A DNA stretch of 64,000 nt from Eisenbergiella sp963559585 (GTDB taxonomy: Bacteria; Bacillota; Clostridia; Lachnospirales; Lachnospiraceae): NCBI GenBank assembly GCA_963559585.1, contig CAUWLJ010000002.1, positions 35,998 through 99,997 on the forward strand, given 5' to 3'. The position numbers and the translations under genes are program-made. Under the pieces are notes generated by a model, which was not told the origin of the DNA, searched no databases, and saw only the letters and a program-made list of their open reading frames with translations. The first letter of the stretch is position 1; each line of letters opens with the position of its first letter. This document shows positions 42,988-51,139 of this stretch, in pieces.

Positions 42988-45036
42988 TTATTCCAGCACA
43001 ATTATATCCCAAACCTGAAGGCTTTCCAATCGGATCCGAATAGAATTTCCACTTTCTTCCCATGACACGGCCCCTGCGTCCAATGCAGAATAAACGCGGG
43101 ATATTCTTTCTTTTTTCCATGCTCTGACGGAAAAAGACAGCGGCCCGCAGGGAATGCAGCTTTTAAGCGGACGGCTTCCAATACCGTTCACCAGATGTAC
43201 CAGAAGCCTCTCTCCGGCTCTGTAGGGATAGGAAAAAACTCCCTCCGGCAGCTCTCTGCCGTCAAACGCCGCCCTTTCACCGTTCAGCCAGGAAATGCAA
43301 TTTTCAAAAAGCAGCTTTTGATCCTCCAGTCCGATCTCCAGAAGCAGCCGTGACAGGTCAAAAAATGCGGTAAGCACCCTTCCCCTTCCAATCCTTCTGT
43401 CAAGAAGAAGCGGGATCTGTGTATGCTTTACCGGAAGACTTGCCCGCTCCGGCGGCGCTCCCACCCCATCCGGCGGCGCAAACGGCGGAATCAGCGTCAT
43501 CAGCGTCCGTGCCTCCTTCTGAGGCTTTGTGTAGAGCGCTTCCCCTTTTATGGGAAGATACCGGGTCTTTTCCAAGCCCCTTTCCAGCGCTCTGCCCTCC
43601 GGCTCCAGTACGCCGTAGCAGGCCGACAGCTCATGTCACGCACATGCTTCCGGCGAAATTCCCAGCAGTGCGGCCAGTCCCTTTCCTATCTCTCCATCCG
43701 TTCTCTGAGCAAAGACAGCTCCGCCCTCCTGCACATACACTGTCAGCGTCTCCTCCAGAGCCTCGTCCACCGGGAAGCCGTCCGGGAGCAGGATCGCTGC
43801 ATACTTTCCCATTCGCCGCAGATCCAGATGCCACACGTCCATCACATCGAAGGGAATATGGCAGTCCATCATTCCCTGTACCATTCCAAGCTCACAGATT
43901 CCGGCATTCCAGAGAAGAAGGGTGTCTGCTGCCGATACGGCCCCCTCCATCAGGCGGTCTGAGCGCTCCGCTTTATGGGTCACCCGCTCCATCACCTCAA
44001 GCATGCGCCTGTCCGGAATCACCGCCGGGAATCCGGTGAGAGAATGCCACAGCTGACCGTTTGCAGCAGGAACCTGGCTCAACCAGAATTCATACTCCGC
44101 TGCCGGCAGGCCGGTATGCCTCCAGTCCATCCCCGGGCAGGAATGAATGATACCGAATGGCCTGGGCTGATCCGGAATGCACTGACCCAGTTTCATATTC
44201 AATGTGGGCTTCCAGGCATACGGCAGCTTTTTCTTTCCGGCAGACAGAATATCCTGTGCCTCCGTACATACCAGATCTGCCGTCTCATAGCGAAGATCCA
44301 GGTTTTCCGGCTGTCCGGTTCCATCCTCTCTGTATGTTCCATAGTAGAGAATGACGGGAATATCCCTTCTGCGCTCCTTTACCGTCCTGTGCAAAAGCTT
44401 CATATTGTCCCGCAGACATCCGCTCTGCCAGTCCGCCTCCCATTCCTCCCGGCTGTCGGGAAGTTTTCTTCCATACATGGAGCGATATTTCCGCCTGCAG
44501 TTTTCACAGTAACAGGGCTCCATATGAGGGGCATTGTAGAAGATCCCATCCAGCCTCAGGCTGTCCAGCGCCTCCTCCATTACCTTCACCGCGAAATCGC
44601 CGTTCCTGTATCCCCCATTGATACAGGTGGACATGAGCAGAGACCATTGGCCCATACGCCCGCTTCCGTAACACACCGGTTTCCCTTCCCGATCCTTTAC
44701 AAACCATTCCGGATGCTGGAGATAGACCACATCGTCTGCCTTGCTGAAATCGAACCTTCCGATCACCCGGATCCCTTTTTCATGGCAGCAGCGGATCAGC
44801 TCCTCCAGCAGCTTTCCCGTCTCCGGCAGATATTCATTCACATGATGGAAGGGAATCCGGCTGGGATACCAGGCATAAATACCGCCCGCATTCAGCACCA
44901 CCGCATTTGCTCCTGTGCCGCAGAGTTCCTCCGCAATCCCTTCCGGCTGCATCCGTCCTGTGTCCTGTATTTGAAGATTATATTGGATAACGCGCACATC
45001 CCTGCGCCACCACTCTTTTTCTGTTTCCGCCTTCAT
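42988..45036 (-). pseudogene. GHL6-type hydrolase, paralog 4, interrupted by one in-frame TGA
   Basis: A 682-codon gene is similar in length to paralog 3 but split by a single TGA at codon 467 (43636-43638). Both halves lie in the same frame and no other stop intervenes. The front half carries VIQYNLQIQDTGRM, GIRVIGRFDFSKADDVVYLQHPEWF and the cluster CYCENCRRKYR; the rear half carries the end of the trimerisation region and the beta-rich C-terminus. Codons 468-487 between the halves read as ordinary protein. A recent nonsense mutation is most likely; readthrough, strain variation or a sequencing error cannot be excluded. The start has a GGAAG ribosome site. Confidence 0.8.
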
Positions 45037-45058
45037 GTCTTTCTTCCTTTTCCCGCGT

Positions 45059-45886
45059 TTACTGCTTGATTCCGCTCACCGCCACGCTCTGCACAATGTA
45101 CTTCTGAAGGAACAGGAACATAATGCTCAGGGGAATGGCACTGATCACAGCCACCGCCATTCTAGGTCCATAGTAAATGGAATCCTGCTGCGCGTTGAAA
45201 ACGGAAACTCCCACAGAAATCAGCTGTTTTTCAGAGCTTCTGATCACCACCAGAGGCCACAGATAATTGTTCCAGTTGCTCAGGATCTGCAGAATAGACA
45301 GGGTAGCAATCAAAGGCTTGGAAAGGGGAATAATAATCTGGAGAAAAATCCTCCACTCGCTCGCTCCGTCAATGTAGGCGGATTCTCTCAGGGAATCCGG
45401 GATCGCCTCAATATTCTGCCTTGCGAAAAAGATGCCGTACACGTATGCACAGGCTCCCATAAGCAGGGGGGCATAGGTATCCAGAAGCCCCCAGCTCTTG
45501 TACTGTAAATACAGAGGAACCATTCTGGACTCAAAAGGGATCATCATAACGGCCAGCATGAAAATGAACCAGAACTGTTTTCCCACGAATTTTCCCTTTG
45601 CAAAGGCGTAGCCGCACATCAGCGCGAAAAACACGGCCAGAAAAGTATGTACCACCGTAACATAAGTTGTATTGATATAATACCGGACAAGAGGAATCGT
45701 TTTGAATGCCACCTCATAATTAAACAGGGAGAACTCATGCGGGATCAGTGAAAATTCCGGCAGAGTAGTCAGGGCCTTCCTGTCAAAAGAAAGCACGATA
45801 CACCATACAAGCGGTATCAGGATCACCACCAGCACCAGCAGCAGTATGGCGATCAGTAAAATTCTCCTCATTTTCTTTGCTCTCAT
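45059..45886 (-). CDS. CUT1 ABC transporter permease (MalG type)
   Basis: This is a 275-residue membrane permease. ILLIAILLLVLVVILIPLVW is the first segment and the ATPase loop is LRESAYIDGASEWRIF before IPLSKPL. It follows the MalF-type gene by 11 bp and precedes the GHL6-type genes by 22 bp, tying transport to the hydrolases. The ATG has AAAAGGAG. No ATPase is encoded in this operon. Confidence 0.88.
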   Translation of the reverse strand: MRAKKMRRILLIAILLLVLVVILIPLVWCIVLSFDRKALTTLPEFSLIPHEFSLFNYEVAFKTIPLVRYYINTTYVTVVHTFLAVFFALMCGYAFAKGKFVGKQFWFIFMLAVMMIPFESRMVPLYLQYKSWGLLDTYAPLLMGACAYVYGIFFARQNIEAIPDSLRESAYIDGASEWRIFLQIIIPLSKPLIATLSILQILSNWNNYLWPLVVIRSSEKQLISVGVSVFNAQQDSIYYGPRMAVAVISAIPLSIMFLFLQKYIVQSVAVSGIKQ

Positions 45887-45897
45887 AGATGCTCCTT

Positions 45898-46821
45898 TTA
45901 GGCTTCCTTCTTTTTAAAGAATCCTGTCATTTTCAGATTGATCAGCGTAATTACAAAGGTCAGGATGAAAAGTATCATGGCCCCAGCAGATGCAATGCCG
46001 TACTGAGGGCTTTCAAAGCTGAACTGATAAATGTACATCAGAATCGTCTGCAGGGTGCCGCCGGGACGGCCTGCGGAGGTATTGCCTCCGATGATGAACA
46101 GATCGGAAAATCTGGCCAGACCGTTGATGATGGAGGTGATGAACAGGAAGGCAAAGCAGGAAGTCATCTGAGGGATCGTAATGTACCACCACTGCTTCAG
46201 TCCGTTTGCACCGTCCACCTCCGCCGCCTCATAGATCTCGCTTGGAATGGACTGCAGGCTGGCCAGGTTGATCAGCATGGTATAGCCGATATTTCCCCAC
46301 ACACTGAGAATCGTAGCCCCGAATCTGGAATAGTGGGAGTCTGAAAGCCATCCTATCGCCACCTCCTGTCCGGTCAGCGCAGAAAGCGCATTGTTCAGAA
46401 GTCCCCCGTTCGCCTTCAATACCACCTGGAAGATCAGCACTACGCTGACGCCCGTGATAATATTGGGGAAATAATAGCCTACCCTGAAAAAGCTCTGCCA
46501 CTTTCCCTTTCCCACATTGTTGATCAGGGAAGCCAGGATGAAGCCGATGGGAATGGATACCAGGCTCATTGCCGCCAGGAGAAACGTATTTCCGATAGAT
46601 TTTACAAAGGAAGAATTGTGCATGATCTTTTCATAGTTCTGAAAACCAATAAATTCGTTTTCTCCAAAGCCCAGAACCTGAATATCATGAAAGCTGTACT
46701 TAATGGAAGTCAGCATGGGAATATAGGTCAGCACAATCAGGGTGATGATACTGACGATGATAAAGGAATACCACACAAGCTGCTTCTTAATTTTTGCTCT
46801 TAACGCCTGTCTGTCTTTCAT
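45898..46821 (-). CDS. CUT1 ABC transporter permease (MalF type)
   Basis: This 307-residue membrane permease opens with WYSFIIVSIITLIVLTYIPML after a short basic N-terminus. The docking loop is IYEAAEVDGANGLKQWW before IPQMTS. It partners the MalG-type protein. The ATG follows AAAAGGAG. A strong hairpin at 46846-46875 lies between it and the binding-protein gene, probably lowering its expression relative to the receptor. Confidence 0.88.
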   Translation of the reverse strand: MKDRQALRAKIKKQLVWYSFIIVSIITLIVLTYIPMLTSIKYSFHDIQVLGFGENEFIGFQNYEKIMHNSSFVKSIGNTFLLAAMSLVSIPIGFILASLINNVGKGKWQSFFRVGYYFPNIITGVSVVLIFQVVLKANGGLLNNALSALTGQEVAIGWLSDSHYSRFGATILSVWGNIGYTMLINLASLQSIPSEIYEAAEVDGANGLKQWWYITIPQMTSCFAFLFITSIINGLARFSDLFIIGGNTSAGRPGGTLQTILMYIYQFSFESPQYGIASAGAMILFILTFVITLINLKMTGFFKKKEA

Positions 46822-46845
46822 TGAACAAACTCCTTTTATGAAGCA

Positions 46846-46875
46846 GGCCCGGAAAAGCAGCTGCTTCTCCGGGCC
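46846..46875. repeat. Hairpin between binding-protein and permease genes of the GHL6 locus
   Basis: GGCCCGGA and TCCGGGCC enclose a second arm AAGCAG/CTGCTT, giving about 14 paired bases with one mismatch. No U-run follows. It sits in the same position as the hairpin at 25609-25632 in the other transporter. Confidence 0.75.
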
Positions 46876-46894
46876 CCGGCCAGATCGCCTTCAC

Positions 46895-48373
46895 TTAATT
46901 TAATGTACTCATATAATCGTCAAGGTTCTTCTTTACATACTCCATAGCCTCGTCTGCATCCATGTTGCCCTGGAACATTTCGTTCAGAACGGTAGTCAGG
47001 TCATTGGCGAAGGTTCCGAAGTTGCTGCTGTCGTAGCAGTTATTGGCGGAGGCGCTGAACTCCAGCGGGCTGGTGCCCACCACATAAGAGATGGGGTCTG
47101 CATACTCCGCAGGCATGTACTCGCCAAGCCTTGCGCCGGCCTCCTTATTGGCAGGGATACAGTAGGTATCCAGAATCCACTGCTGCACCACCTCGTCCGT
47201 CACCATGAATTTCATGAACTCCCAGGCCAGATCCTTCTGTTTGCTGGTGTTGCAGATCGCCATGTTCCAGTCTCCCATATGGCTGGAGGTGATGCCCTTA
47301 AATTCCCCGTCTGTAATCTTGGGAAGCGCCGCCAGCATATATTTATCCTCCAGGCCTGCCGTCTTTATGGTATTGTACGCACTGTAAACATCCTCGATAA
47401 TGAACATAGCAAGATTGTTGTCCTGCGTATAAGCATTTGCCATATCCAGCCCTTCCATATAGTCAGGACTTGCACAGCCGGCCAGCTCCGTCAGATAGTT
47501 GAACACCTCTTTGGTCTTATCGTTAACAAAGTTGACCTTCGTGTTCTTCAGGCTGTCTCCCCACTCATATATAGCGTTGTTCACTGCGCGGGAAGCCCAG
47601 ATATAGTTTTTGTTTGCGCTGGCCGCCGCAATCATGCTCATGCCGTAGGTCTGCTGTCCGGTCACCGGGTCGGTTCCTGTTGTGGCCTTTGCAATGTCCA
47701 GCACATCCTGAAGCGTCCAGTTCTCATAGTCCGGCAGCTCCACTCCGTAATGCCCCAGGATCTCCTTGTCGATCACAACCATGACCGGATTCACGTTCAC
47801 AGTAAGTCCATAGGGCACATACTCTGCAAGGGGCGCGATGTCGGAGTTCTTTCTCATGGCCATCATTCCTACCGCATCCTTTACCTCAGGATCCTTTTCC
47901 AGATACTCTGTCAAAGGCTCGCAGATCGGAACGATGGAAGCACCATGCAGAATGATGTCCACATCCCCTGACAGAGCCGCCGTCTGGCAGGCTGCCTTCC
48001 AGTTATCCCAGGGAATCGTCTCGATCTGAAGCTCCACATCAGGATACAGCTCCTTCCATCTGTCAATCACCACGTTATAGCCCGGCTTGGAAATTCCGGT
48101 AACAATATCCGTACTTCCCTCTTCTCCCACTGTGGTGAAAAGGCCGGGGCCGTATAGTTTCAGCGTTCCGCTGAAATCCGTTCCGCCCTCTGCCGTTTGC
48201 TCAGAGCCCTCTGTCTGTGCAGATGCCTCCGTGCTTTCTGCCGCTGTCTCCTGTACGGTCTGCGCATTTTCAGCCGGAGCCTCCGTCTGGCTGCTGCTGC
48301 CACAGCCGGCGGTCATAGACAGCGTCATCACCGTACCAAGGAGCATCGCAAGAACCTTTTTGTAGTTTTTCAT
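46895..48373 (-). CDS. Extracellular solute-binding lipoprotein (CUT1)
   Basis: This is a 492-residue receptor. The signal peptide ends in MSLSMTAGC-like sequence (LSMTAGC, Cys near residue 24), followed by an Ala/Glu/Thr linker and a family 1 binding domain (TLKLYGPGLFTTVGEEGSTD, DIILHGASIVPICEPL). It is the first gene of the CdaR-linked operon and defines what is imported for the GHL6-type enzymes; the ligand is unknown. The ATG follows GGGAGGG. Upstream are a TATAAT -10 box with a poor -35 and an inverted repeat, the layout of an activated promoter. Confidence 0.88.
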   Translation of the reverse strand: MKNYKKVLAMLLGTVMTLSMTAGCGSSSQTEAPAENAQTVQETAAESTEASAQTEGSEQTAEGGTDFSGTLKLYGPGLFTTVGEEGSTDIVTGISKPGYNVVIDRWKELYPDVELQIETIPWDNWKAACQTAALSGDVDIILHGASIVPICEPLTEYLEKDPEVKDAVGMMAMRKNSDIAPLAEYVPYGLTVNVNPVMVVIDKEILGHYGVELPDYENWTLQDVLDIAKATTGTDPVTGQQTYGMSMIAAASANKNYIWASRAVNNAIYEWGDSLKNTKVNFVNDKTKEVFNYLTELAGCASPDYMEGLDMANAYTQDNNLAMFIIEDVYSAYNTIKTAGLEDKYMLAALPKITDGEFKGITSSHMGDWNMAICNTSKQKDLAWEFMKFMVTDEVVQQWILDTYCIPANKEAGARLGEYMPAEYADPISYVVGTSPLEFSASANNCYDSSNFGTFANDLTTVLNEMFQGNMDADEAMEYVKKNLDDYMSTLN

Positions 48374-48423
48374 ACCATACCCTCCCGTTCATTTGGATTA
48401 TCTGTAACTGTGATTGTGTTATC

Positions 48424-48450
48424 ATTATAAAAAAACAGGGCCTCCTTTCC
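48424..48450 (-). promoter_or_regulatory. Weak-35 promoter of the GHL6/glycerate operon
   Basis: The -10 TATAAT (complement at 48424-48429) has no good -35 at 17 bp (TGGGAA-like). The candidate CdaR site lies immediately upstream. This arrangement suggests the operon needs an activator. Confidence 0.55.
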
Positions 48451-48454
48451 CATG

Positions 48455-48468
48455 TTTGTTCAAACAAA
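48455..48468. promoter_or_regulatory. Candidate CdaR operator, operon side
   Basis: TTTGTT, CA, AACAAA: a 6-bp inverted repeat with a 2-bp centre, next to the -35 position of the operon promoter. The same half-sites with the same spacing recur upstream of the regulator gene at 49827-49844. Confidence 0.5.
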
Positions 48469-48515
48469 GATGCCTTTTGTTTTTGTATTACCATACCAAA
48501 AAAACAAAAGGCATC
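48469..48515 (-). terminator. Intrinsic terminator after the CdaR gene
   Basis: GATGCCTTTTGTTTTT and AAAAACAAAAGGCATC form a long stem, followed on the minus strand by TTTGTTT. It separates the regulator transcript from the downstream operon. Confidence 0.75.
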
Positions 48516-48563
48516 CCGTCCTCCTTCTACTGCGCCACGCCGCTTCCCTCAATTTTTTTGCTT

Positions 48564-49709
48564 CTATACCTGATAGATCTGCTCTTTTCGTTTCAGGAAA
48601 TAATAGAAGCCGGTGACAAACTCTCTGTCCTTATTGTTTCCCAAGGGATCCACATTCATGGCCTCCCGGATCTTATCCAGACGGTAGATCAGTGTATTCT
48701 TGTGTACATGCAGAAGTCTGCTGGCATCGTTCAGATTGAAGTTCGCCATGCGGAGCACTTCCATGATCTCCTTAAAATTTTCCACAAATCTGTCCCCGAA
48801 ATTTTTTTCGATAGCCGAGTAAGCCACTGCCAGCTCCGTCAGAGGAAGTACCGACATGAAATACATGCTGCACTGGTCGTAGAAATAAAAGCTTCCTCCC
48901 CTTCCCATATTCTTTTTCAGCCATCTGCAATGGCCATATCCCATTCTGTAATTCATCAGATCATTCTGAAAGGATCCCACATAAACGGTAAAATCACAGT
49001 CCGCGCTCCTCATGTACTTCAGTCCATCCCCGATGGCCTCCCCCACCACATACTTATAATTTTTCATCAATTCCGGCAGCGGATAATTCAGCGCCTTATA
49101 AAGGAGAATATCCCCTTCCCTGGTCAGCCCTGTCAGATCCTGCGACGAATGCTCCCTCCCGTTTCTGAAGGCGCTCAGAACATTTTCGGTCAGCTCCCTT
49201 CCGCTGTGTATACTGATCAGAACCGGTATCCTGATCATATCGGCCCTCAGCTTCAGCGGCTCTATAAAGCGTTCCCAGTCCTCCTTTCGCAGATCCTCAT
49301 TATAAAGCACGATATTTAACAGCTGTTCCTTCAGATTCCGTCTCTGCATCTTCTCATACTTGAACAGCTCATGCTCCAGCATCACCTCCACGGACATCTT
49401 TATGACCAGGGCGATAGGCATGACCTGATCCGGCTCTCCTGTAATTCCAATAACTCCTTCCTTCCTTTTTCCATAATAGATGGCCATGTTCACACCTTTT
49501 TTTACTCCGAACTGCGTATTTTCATTGTCCACAATGATGGTATCCCGATCTCCCTGGATGATCTGCAGCGCCACCTCATGAAAGGTACCGATCCGGGACG
49601 CATTTTTGCTTGCAATAATGATTCCCTTTTCGTCCATAATATTGACATTGTACTCCGTATATTGGGTGATTCTTTCAATAAATTTTCTGGCCAGCAATGC
49701 GTCTATCAT
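48564..49709 (-). CDS. cdaR: CdaR-family sugar-diacid regulator
   Basis: This 381-residue regulator has an N-terminal sugar-diacid recognition domain (1-135: RKFIERITQYTEYNVNIMDE, IGITGEPDQV), a middle region, and a C-terminal PucR/CdaR helix-turn-helix (NDASRLLHVHKNTLIYRLDKI). In Escherichia coli CdaR activates galactarate, glucarate and glycerate genes in response to glycerate or diacids. Here the downstream operon ends with garR-like and glycerate-kinase genes, so the inducer may again be glycerate or a sugar acid. The ATG at 49709 follows GGAGAAG; the longer upstream reading has no ribosome site. An inverted repeat upstream suggests autoregulation. Confidence 0.88.
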   Translation of the reverse strand: MIDALLARKFIERITQYTEYNVNIMDEKGIIIASKNASRIGTFHEVALQIIQGDRDTIIVDNENTQFGVKKGVNMAIYYGKRKEGVIGITGEPDQVMPIALVIKMSVEVMLEHELFKYEKMQRRNLKEQLLNIVLYNEDLRKEDWERFIEPLKLRADMIRIPVLISIHSGRELTENVLSAFRNGREHSSQDLTGLTREGDILLYKALNYPLPELMKNYKYVVGEAIGDGLKYMRSADCDFTVYVGSFQNDLMNYRMGYGHCRWLKKNMGRGGSFYFYDQCSMYFMSVLPLTELAVAYSAIEKNFGDRFVENFKEIMEVLRMANFNLNDASRLLHVHKNTLIYRLDKIREAMNVDPLGNNKDREFVTGFYYFLKRKEQIYQV

Positions 49710-49826
49710 TGATCTTCTCCAAATGTCTGTCGTTTTCCCGGTTGCTGTATATGTATTGATATGTATCATAACATTTGCGGCCTGATACAAATTAGGTTTT
49801 GAAAACCAAAGAAAACGCATTTTTTT

Positions 49827-49844
49827 GTTTTGTTAAAACAAAAC
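49827..49844. promoter_or_regulatory. Candidate CdaR operator, regulator side
   Basis: GTTTTGTT, AA, AACAAAAC: a perfect 8-bp inverted repeat with a 2-bp centre, sharing TTTGTT/AACAAA half-site character with 48455-48468. It lies 118 bp upstream of the regulator ATG. The 327-bp gap 49710-50036 otherwise holds the divergent promoters. Confidence 0.5.
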
Positions 49845-49938
49845 CCGTGCCTTGCAGCCTGATTTGCGCTCCTATCCTCCCATCCTTCTTTCTTCCTCCG
49901 CAGCAAACTGGCATGTCAAAAAATACACAAAATGGAAC

Positions 49939-49966
49939 TTACCATCATGCCACTTCTGTGTATAAT
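49939..49966 (+). promoter_or_regulatory. Promoter of the vitamin B6 transporter gene
   Basis: TTACCA and a perfect TATAAT with 16 bp between them, about 70 bp upstream of the S-component ATG. A small GCCTC/GAGGC stem lies just before the ribosome site. Confidence 0.6.
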
Positions 49967-50036
49967 AAGCTATAAGCATGCTGAGACGAAATAAGATCAA
50001 AAAATGAGCGCCTCATACAGAGGCAGGAGGTATCCC

Positions 50037-50636
50037 ATGAGAAATGAAAAGATCCAGAAATTAGTGATGACCGGCGTTTTCGCCGCACTTTCCTATGTAG
50101 TATTCACCTTTCTTCAGATTAAAATTACTCTTCCCGGAGGCGACGCCACCTCCATCCACTTAGGCAACGCTGTCTGCGTGCTGGGCGCGCTTATCCTGGG
50201 CGGCCTGTACGGCGGCATCGGCGGTGCGCTGGGCATGACCATCGGGGATCTGTTTGATCCTGTATATGTAGTCTATGCGCCCAAAACCTTCATCCTGAAG
50301 CTGTGCATCGGCCTGATCACCGGCCTGATCGCCCACCGCATCGGCAGGATCACCAGAGAACAGGATCAGAAAAAAGTGTTCCTCTGGACGCTCCTGGCTG
50401 CCATAGGAGGGCTTGCCTTCAATGTGGCAGCGGATCCCCTGGTAGGTTATTTCTATAAGCTTCTGATCCTGGGCAAGCCTGCGGCTGACATTACCCTGGC
50501 CTGGAACATTGCTTCCACCTCCATCAACGCCGTGCTCTCCACCATCGTATCCGTCCTGGTCTATATGGCCCTCCGCCCCGCCCTGAAACGGACAGGACTG
50601 TTCTTCCAGGTTGGAAAAGGAGCCACTGTGAAATGA
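50037..50636 (+). CDS. ECF transporter S component, probable pyridoxine uptake (PdxU-like)
   Basis: This 199-residue membrane protein has five to six hydrophobic helices and the S-component pattern of small embedded receptors (LVMTGVFAALSYVVFTFLQ at the N-terminus, the motif that contacts the energising module; IHLGNAVCVLGALILGGLYGGIGGALG). The energising EcfAAT module is not in the window. The following gene on the same strand is a pyridoxal kinase, and PdxU-type S components are known to pair with pyridoxine salvage. The ATG at 50037 follows AGGAGG at six bases. Another vitamin cannot be excluded. Confidence 0.75.
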   Translation: MRNEKIQKLVMTGVFAALSYVVFTFLQIKITLPGGDATSIHLGNAVCVLGALILGGLYGGIGGALGMTIGDLFDPVYVVYAPKTFILKLCIGLITGLIAHRIGRITREQDQKKVFLWTLLAAIGGLAFNVAADPLVGYFYKLLILGKPAADITLAWNIASTSINAVLSTIVSVLVYMALRPALKRTGLFFQVGKGATVK

Positions 50637-50749
50637 CCCCCCCTCCTGGTTTCTTTCTCCGGATCGCTGCAGGCAGCGGGGTATGAAACCCATGAGAGAA
50701 TAGCCGTGTGCTCATCCACACAGGAAAGCTCCTTTTCTGCCGTATAACA

Positions 50750-50803
50750 AAAGGCTGCCACCCCTCTGCCGGATTCAGGCAGCAGGGCTGGCGGCCTTTT
50801 TTT
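50750..50803 (+). terminator. Intrinsic terminator with nested hairpin
   Basis: AAAGGCTGCCA pairs with TGGCGGCCTTT (one G-U), enclosing CTGCC/GGCAG, followed by seven Ts. It ends the S-component transcript. Its U-tract abuts the inverted-repeat element at 50804. Confidence 0.85.
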
Positions 50804-50968
50804 GTAACAGTTCAGCCATATCGGTTTGTTCGGTCAAAACCATGCTTGCATGGTTTTGACCGTGCACACCGATATGAGCTGAGCGCCCGTCTATGAGCAA
50901 AAGGAGCTGCGTAGCAGCGGAAAGCCCCGTAGGGGCGTTTTGCGAATGGGCGCGGGCTGAACTGTTAC
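50804..50968. mobile_element. 165-bp MITE-like element with 14-bp terminal inverted repeats
   Basis: GTAACAGTTCAGCC (50804-50817) is the exact inverse of 50955-50968. Inside, a perfect 15-bp hairpin (50831-50845 with 50848-50862) and a 9-bp outer stem (50817-50825 with 50868-50876) are visible, then GC-rich arms (GCGCCC/GGGCGC). CTTTTTTT occurs directly on both sides (50796-50803 and 50969-50976), as expected for an 8-bp target duplication, although T-runs are common near terminators. It has no coding capacity. It fits a non-autonomous element inserted in a terminator U-tract, or a structured RNA. Confidence 0.65.
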
Positions 50969-51139
50969 CTTTTTTTCGTAACAGCCGCTTATCAGGTCTG
51001 GCATATCCGCTTCCCTTTTGGTATAATACTGAAAGTGTGTCAGACAGGCTTCCGGCTTTTCCTGAATCCGCACGCCTTTTTCACCGTAACCAAATCCCGT
51101 TTTGCCCCACCAGACACAGATAAGGAACAGGTATCTCAC

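Noticed and set aside
41223..43043. 606-codon plus-strand frame opposite paralog 3
   Set aside because: Antisense shadow of the hydrolase gene; composition and missing ribosome site argue against coding.
43636..43638. Selenocysteine codon in paralog 4
   Set aside because: No convincing stem-loop of the bacterial selenocysteine type follows the TGA, the family has no cysteine at a catalytic site there, and no Sec genes are in the window.
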